Shown: piece by piece, positions 48,817 through 53,266 of the stretch
Numbering within the stretch: the first letter of the stretch is position 1
How the letters are laid out: each line of letters starts with the position of its first letter
From: CAZEPJ01 sp964514105
Lineage (GTDB): Bacteria; Desulfobacterota; Desulfocorpusculales; Desulfocorpusculum
Direction of reading: 5' to 3'
Assembly: GCA_964514105.1 (NCBI GenBank)
Contig: CAZEPJ010000028.1
Location: 1-53,266 of the forward strand
DNA length: 53,266 nucleotides
Position numbers and translations under genes: made by a program
Notes under the pieces: generated by a model
What the model saw: only the letters and a program-made list of their open reading frames with translations
Told to the model about the DNA's origin: nothing
Databases searched by the model: none

Positions 48817-48901
48817 GTACGGTATCTTACCCCGGTCCCCGTTGACCCAGCAAGGCGGAGGGGGTTCGAGGGCGACTTCTCCCAGAAGGAGCGGTGACCA
48901 G

Positions 48902-49153
48902 ATGACCCGGCACGCCCACCGATTCGTGGAGACCTATGAGGGACCGGTGGCCTTCGGCCTGTCGCGGGAGGTGGACGAGGCCTCTCTCATCGTGTACCTG
49001 CAGAAGTTCTCGGACGACGACGTCATGGCCTGCCTGCGCAGTCGGATGTCCCAGGAGGAGATCGACAAGACCCTGGATTGGCTCACCCTTCTATTGAAGC
49101 GGCATCTCTCGGAGGAGGAGTACCACCAGCTCTTTCTCCGCGAAGGCCAGTGA
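48902..49153 (+). CDS. Small conserved cytoplasmic protein of unknown function
   Basis: Protein of 83 aa, acidic and helical, beginning MTRHAHRFVETYEGPVAFGL and ending with LLKRHLSEEEYHQLFL. AAGGAG precedes ATG 48902. It has the look of a small conserved deltaproteobacterial protein, but I know no function. It is followed after 5 bp by the acyltransferase gene and likely co-transcribed with it. Confidence 0.7.
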   Translation: MTRHAHRFVETYEGPVAFGLSREVDEASLIVYLQKFSDDDVMACLRSRMSQEEIDKTLDWLTLLLKRHLSEEEYHQLFLREGQ

Positions 49154-49158
49154 CCTCC

Positions 49159-50136
49159 ATGGGGGCCGTCTCCTTGACCCCCCGCGCCTTCCGGAGAGGC
49201 CTCAAGCGAGCCCGTCGATCCTTGTATCCCCTGGGGCTTCTCTGGGCGGAGAGATGGGCGTCCGGTCTGTCCGACGACGGGTGCAGGCGCTGGGCCTCCC
49301 TGCTCGGGGATGTGGCGTACGCCGCGCTGGTTCCAGAGCGGCGAAAGGCGACCTTGCATCTCCGGCGGGCCCTGGGACCCCTTTCCCCCGTCGCGGTCAG
49401 GCGCCTGGGGAGGGGTGCCTTTCGGAACCTGGCCATGACCGGCCTGGAGTGTCTGCGTTTTCATGCCCTCGGCCCCAAGGGACTCGAGGAGCGCATCCGG
49501 ATCGATGGATGGCAGCACGTTCAGGCTGCCCATGAGGCGGGCCGGGGCGGTATCTTCGTCACGGGGCACATCGCCAATTGGGAACTCTGTGCCGCATACG
49601 TGGCCATCCGGGGACTTCCCATGAACGTGGTGGCTCGCCGCATCTACCTCGAGCCCCTGAACCGCCGTCTTGTGGCGCTGCGGGGCGGCATGGGGGTGAG
49701 GACCCTCTACCGGGACGAATCCATGCGGGCCATGATCCGATGCCTCCGGGAGAACCAGTTCCTGGGCATCCTTCCCGACCAGGACGTCCCGCGCATCGGC
49801 GGCATCTTCGTGGAGTTCTTCGGGCAGCCCGCGTACACCCCCGTGGGGCCGGCCCTCCTGGCCCTGGGCAGCGGCGCCCCCATCCTCGTGGCCCGCGACG
49901 TGCGGGAGGGTTGCCGGCACCGGCTCATCGTGGATCCCCCCATCTACGCCGACCGCACGGCCCCTCGTGCTCTGGAGGTGCACAGGCTGGTGAGTCACTA
50001 CACTCGCCGGCTGGAGGAGTTCATCCGAGAACACCCCGACCAGTGGGTCTGGATGCATCGGCGCTGGCGCACCCGCCCCCCGGCTACTCCCGTTCCATCT
50101 CAGGCGCGAACCCTCGCCGGAGGGTGTTCTCCGTGA
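49159..50136 (+). CDS. LpxL/HtrB-family lysophospholipid acyltransferase
   Basis: Membrane-associated acyltransferase of 325 aa, adding secondary acyl chains to lipid A-type molecules. The active site is the HxxxxE motif in FVTGHIANWELC, with DQDVPRIGGIFVEFFG and the conserved R/K-rich N-terminal region (RAFRRGLKRARRSLYPLGLLWAERW). ATG 49159 is 5 bp after the preceding stop, so coupling is likely. Its 3' end overlaps the 3' end of putA by 53 bp in convergent orientation. Confidence 0.85.
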   Translation: MGAVSLTPRAFRRGLKRARRSLYPLGLLWAERWASGLSDDGCRRWASLLGDVAYAALVPERRKATLHLRRALGPLSPVAVRRLGRGAFRNLAMTGLECLRFHALGPKGLEERIRIDGWQHVQAAHEAGRGGIFVTGHIANWELCAAYVAIRGLPMNVVARRIYLEPLNRRLVALRGGMGVRTLYRDESMRAMIRCLRENQFLGILPDQDVPRIGGIFVEFFGQPAYTPVGPALLALGSGAPILVARDVREGCRHRLIVDPPIYADRTAPRALEVHRLVSHYTRRLEEFIREHPDQWVWMHRRWRTRPPATPVPSQARTLAGGCSP

Positions 50137-53062
50137 CCACGATGGGCTCCATGAACTGGAGCAGGTAGTCTGGTCCACCGGCCTTGGAGCCGAGGCCGGA
50201 CATGCGGAAGCCGCCGAAGGGTTGACGCCCCACGATGGCCCCGGTGATCTTTCGATTGATGTACAGATTGCCCACGCGGAACTCCCGCTTGACCCGATCG
50301 ATGTTGGCCGGGCTCCGGGAGAAGAGTCCCCCGGTCAGGGCATAGGCCGTCCCGTTGGCCGTCCGCAACGCCTCGTCGAGGTCCGCCGCCTTCATCACGG
50401 CAAGCACCGGACCGAAGATCTCCTCTTGGGCCAGCCTGTGGTGGGGCTGGATTCCCTGGAAGATGGCGGGGCCCACGAAGTAGCCCTCTTCCGGCGCAGG
50501 GGCCTGGAAGAGAAGCCTGCCCTCGGACCGTCCGATCTCGATGTATTGGAGGATCTTCCGCCGGGCTTCTGCGTCGATGACCGCCCCAACCTGATGGCCC
50601 GGATCCAGGGGATCGCCGATCCTCAGGCTGCCGGCGGCCTCAGCCAGTCGCTGGACGAACCGGTCGTAGGCCTCCTCCAAAACGATGGCCCGGGAGCAGG
50701 CCGAGCACTTCTGACCCTGAAATCCGAAGGCCGACTGGACCACCCCAACCACGGCGGCATCCAGATCCGCGTCGGCATCGACGATGATAGCGTTCTTCCC
50801 CCCCATCTCGGCCACCACCCGCTTGACCATCGTCTGCCCGGGGCCCACCAGCCCCGCCCGCCGGATGATCTCCAGACCCACTTCCCGCGAGCCCGTGAAG
50901 GCGATGACGGCCACCTCCGGGTGGTCCACCAGCCACGCCCCCACCTCGCCGCCCGAACACGGGACGAACTGGAAGACGCCCGGCGGCAGGCCCGCCTCGT
51001 TCACTGCCCGGGCCAGGGCCGCGCCGGTGACGGGTGCCAGGCTGGACGGCTTGTAGATCACCGTGTTCCCTGTGACCAGGCTGGCGGCGACCATGCCAGC
51101 GGAGATGGCCAGGGGGAAGTTCCACGGGGCCACCACCAGGGCGACCCCCCTCGGCTGGTAGAAGTACAGGTTGCTTTCTCCCGGGAGGGGATCCATGGCC
51201 ACCGGGGCGGCCAGGCGCATCATCTCCCGTCCGTAGTACTCGCAGAAATCGATGGCCTCGCACACATCGGCGTCGGCCTCTCGCCAGCTCTTGGACACCT
51301 CGAAGACCTGAAGGGCCGCCAGCTCATCCCGGCGTGATCGGAGGATCCCCGCCAGTCTGAAGAGGCCCCGGGCCCGATCCGCCGCCGGCGTATCCCGCCA
51401 GGCCGGGGCTGCCTTGGCCGCCGCGACCACCGCCCGCTCGGCCTCCTTGGGAGAGGCCAGGAAGGTGCGTCCCACCACCTGATCGGGACGGGCCGGGTTG
51501 ACGGACACAAGCTCCCTTGCCGTGCGCAACTCCTTGCCCCCCACCCAGATGGGGTGCGTCGCCCCGAGTTGTCCTGCCACGCGTTCCAAGGCCGAACGGA
51601 AGCGATCCCGGGCCTCCTTGACGCTGAAGTCCCGCACAGGCTCGGGGCGGTACGGGGAGAGGCCCGCCCCGGGGGTGGTTCTTTCCTCGGGCGGAAGGCC
51701 CGTCTCGGCCCGCGGCCGCGGCTCCCGGATCAAATCCGCCACCGCCACTCGTTCGGTGAAGCTCTGGCGCAGGAACGATTCATTGGACGTGTTCTCCAGG
51801 AGGCGCCTTACGAGATAGGCCATCCCCGGCAGCATCTCGCCGATGGGGGCGTACTCGCACAGGGGGAACCCCGACTGGAGGAAGGCCTGCTTGATCGGCT
51901 CGGCCATCCCGTACAGCATTTGGATCTCCAGGGCGTGCGGCGGGAGATTGAGCTTGCGGGCCCACACGATGCCGTGGGCCAGGGATCGGACGTTGTGGCT
52001 GGCCAGGGCCACTCGGACCAACGGATAGTGGCTCAACCCCACGCGCGTGGCCTCCTCGAAGGCCGCGTCGGTCTGCTCCTTGTCCAGGAATACGGGGATG
52101 GGCCATCCGTTGAGGCGGGCCGCTACTTGCTCGTAGTCCCAGTACGCCCCCTTGACCAGCCGCAGGGCGATGGGCCGGCCCCATTCCTGGGCCCAATGGA
52201 TAAGATCGGTGAGGTCCTCCCGGAAGTCGATCAGGTACGTCTGAAGGACGATGCCCGCCCTGGGGGCCACCCGGAACTCCTCCTCTTCCAGGACGGCCTT
52301 GAAGGTGGCCAACGTCAGGTCCTTGATGGCGTGGTGCTCCATGTCGATGTTCACGAAGGCCTGGTGGTCCTTGGCCTTCCGGAAGATGGGCCGCAACCTC
52401 TCCTTGAGGGCGGCGATGGATCCCTCGAAGTCCACGGGGTCCATCTGGGAATACAGGGAGGAGAGCTTGAGGGAGATGCTCAGCCGGGGGAATTCATGCT
52501 CGCGCTGCACGTCCATGTCGGGCCACGTGGCCAGCTCCGGCCCAATCACGTCAAGAAGGGACAGGTACCGCTCCTGGTAGGCCTCGGCCTCCCGTTCGCT
52601 CACTGCCGCCTCGCCCAGGAGGTCCAGGGTGAAATGCATGCCCTGGTCCCAGATGGCTCGAAGGCGCGGCAAGGCCGCCTCCGGGGTGGCCCCCACGATG
52701 AAGCGCTGGGCCATATCCAGGACGTTCTTGCGGATCTGCTGGGCGGCCAGCGGCGAGGTGAGGGGGTTGGATGTGAGGGAGCCCAGGAGCCATTGGAGGC
52801 CGCTGTGCAGCTCTACCCCGGGCTGGGAGAAGTACTCGCGCACGTGTTGTCCCACCTGCCGGGAGGACTTGAGGCTCGGGAGGGCGTCCACGAAGCGAAA
52901 CATCTGCACCTTGAAGGCCGGGTTGCGCATGCACCAGTCCATCACCTTGCCGCTCCACCAGTCCTTGCGGAACACGGAGGGGGTCTCCTCCCCCATGCGC
53001 TGGAAGATCTCCTGGGCCAGATGCTGGATGTCCCTCTCCCACTTCCCTTCGGCTGCGTCCAT
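50084..53062 (-). CDS. putA: Bifunctional proline dehydrogenase / glutamate-semialdehyde dehydrogenase PutA
   Basis: Two-domain enzyme of 992 aa that oxidises proline to glutamate. The FAD-dependent proline dehydrogenase barrel covers about residues 110-440 (LSISLKLSSLYSQMDP, RLVKGAYWDYE, LASHNVRSLAH, QMLYGMAEPIK). The aldehyde dehydrogenase domain covers about 520-985 with VVAPWNFPLAI, EMGGKNAIIVD and the catalytic Cys in FQGQKCSACSR. It lacks the N-terminal DNA-binding ribbon-helix-helix of E. coli PutA and a long C-terminal tail, so it is the minimalist type. ATG 53062 has AAGGGGGGG upstream; ATG 53089 lacks a ribosome site. Confidence 0.95.
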   Translation of the reverse strand: MDAAEGKWERDIQHLAQEIFQRMGEETPSVFRKDWWSGKVMDWCMRNPAFKVQMFRFVDALPSLKSSRQVGQHVREYFSQPGVELHSGLQWLLGSLTSNPLTSPLAAQQIRKNVLDMAQRFIVGATPEAALPRLRAIWDQGMHFTLDLLGEAAVSEREAEAYQERYLSLLDVIGPELATWPDMDVQREHEFPRLSISLKLSSLYSQMDPVDFEGSIAALKERLRPIFRKAKDHQAFVNIDMEHHAIKDLTLATFKAVLEEEEFRVAPRAGIVLQTYLIDFREDLTDLIHWAQEWGRPIALRLVKGAYWDYEQVAARLNGWPIPVFLDKEQTDAAFEEATRVGLSHYPLVRVALASHNVRSLAHGIVWARKLNLPPHALEIQMLYGMAEPIKQAFLQSGFPLCEYAPIGEMLPGMAYLVRRLLENTSNESFLRQSFTERVAVADLIREPRPRAETGLPPEERTTPGAGLSPYRPEPVRDFSVKEARDRFRSALERVAGQLGATHPIWVGGKELRTARELVSVNPARPDQVVGRTFLASPKEAERAVVAAAKAAPAWRDTPAADRARGLFRLAGILRSRRDELAALQVFEVSKSWREADADVCEAIDFCEYYGREMMRLAAPVAMDPLPGESNLYFYQPRGVALVVAPWNFPLAISAGMVAASLVTGNTVIYKPSSLAPVTGAALARAVNEAGLPPGVFQFVPCSGGEVGAWLVDHPEVAVIAFTGSREVGLEIIRRAGLVGPGQTMVKRVVAEMGGKNAIIVDADADLDAAVVGVVQSAFGFQGQKCSACSRAIVLEEAYDRFVQRLAEAAGSLRIGDPLDPGHQVGAVIDAEARRKILQYIEIGRSEGRLLFQAPAPEEGYFVGPAIFQGIQPHHRLAQEEIFGPVLAVMKAADLDEALRTANGTAYALTGGLFSRSPANIDRVKREFRVGNLYINRKITGAIVGRQPFGGFRMSGLGSKAGGPDYLLQFMEPIVVTENTLRRGFAPEMERE

Positions 53063-53143
53063 GATGACCCCCCCCTTGGGCGCTTTCATGCCGCGTGGGG
53101 ATGGGCTCGCCCCTCCCCCTACCCCGACTCCCGGCGCGAGCCC

Positions 53144-53155
53144 ATTATATACCAG
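53144..53155 (-). promoter_or_regulatory. Candidate -10 element of the putA promoter
   Basis: On the minus strand TGGTATATAAT places a perfect TATAAT at 53149-53144 with a nearby TGG extended -10, about 80 bp before the putA start. No good -35 is seen upstream (GTAGGC region), so the extended -10 may compensate. Confidence 0.4.
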
Positions 53156-53266
53156 CCCATGGGCCGCCTACAGCTCCGGCGCCATGCCCTTGCCGGCTCG
53201 CGCCGCCGCCGCGTCCTGGCCCAGATTGACTTCCCGGGCCCCTTGATCTATTCTTCGGGATAGGCT

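Overview
This is a GC-rich (roughly two-thirds G+C) bacterial chromosome segment. Several things point to an anaerobic member of the former Deltaproteobacteria (Desulfobacterota/Desulfuromonadota-like): the gene order pgeF-rho-rpmE-prfA-prmC-murA...hisD, two tungsten-type aldehyde:ferredoxin oxidoreductases, a ten-haem cytochrome with an MtrB-type porin, LUD/CCG lactate-oxidation proteins, a selenocysteine pathway gene and NtrC/sigma-54 regulation. I cannot place it more precisely from sequence alone. No rRNA, tRNA, CRISPR array, transposase or integrase was seen.

Layout. 0.2-6.6 kb: a tightly overlapping operon for a branched-chain-amino-acid-type ABC importer (binding protein, livH, livM, livG, livF) ending in an acyl-CoA synthetase. 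6.9-8.1 kb: an arsenic unit, with a promoter carrying an inverted-repeat operator, a small AbrB-fold protein and arsM. 8.1-11.3 kb (minus): aldehyde ferredoxin oxidoreductase, a UPF0173-type metallo-hydrolase, and a C-GCAxxG-C-C family protein whose first family cysteine is an in-frame UGA followed by a SECIS-like hairpin, so very likely a selenoprotein. selA lies 13 kb away, at 21.8 kb. 12.1-16.6 kb: decahaem MtrA-type cytochrome, MtrB-type outer-membrane barrel, then, behind a good sigma-54 promoter, a secreted mono-haem protein with two Ig-like repeats identical at the DNA level. 16.7-24.2 kb: thiolase, a small secreted protein, a glcD/glcF-type oxidase pair, selA and an RluD-type pseudouridine synthase.

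24.4-35.6 kb is housekeeping (pgeF, rho, rpmE, prfA, prmC, murA, hisD), interrupted between murA and hisD by a kinase / lipoprotein / sigma-54-activator trio laid out like QseE-QseG-QseF; the activator has GAFTHA instead of GAFTGA. 35.9-42.8 kb: second aldehyde oxidoreductase, an SDR protein without the usual Tyr/Lys, a broken secreted-protein gene, two MoaD/ThiS-like proteins and a LUD-domain pair (LutC-like plus a fused LutB/LutA-like protein). 42.9-44.6 kb: a B12-binding radical SAM protein.

44.6-46.6 kb is the least ordinary stretch. It is a gene-poor region holding two tandem 60-nt units that each end in a terminator hairpin, a 14-bp inverted repeat whose loop can pair with a downstream strand (a possible pseudoknot), and a LexA/CI-like repressor gene whose catalytic serine position is glycine, with a promoter-operator facing a small membrane ORF. 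The window closes with an ABC-F ATPase, a small conserved protein, a lipid A-type acyltransferase and putA (minus).

Together the genes describe a cell that takes up and activates organic/amino acids, oxidises aldehydes, lactate/glycolate-type acids and proline, and may pass electrons across the outer membrane.
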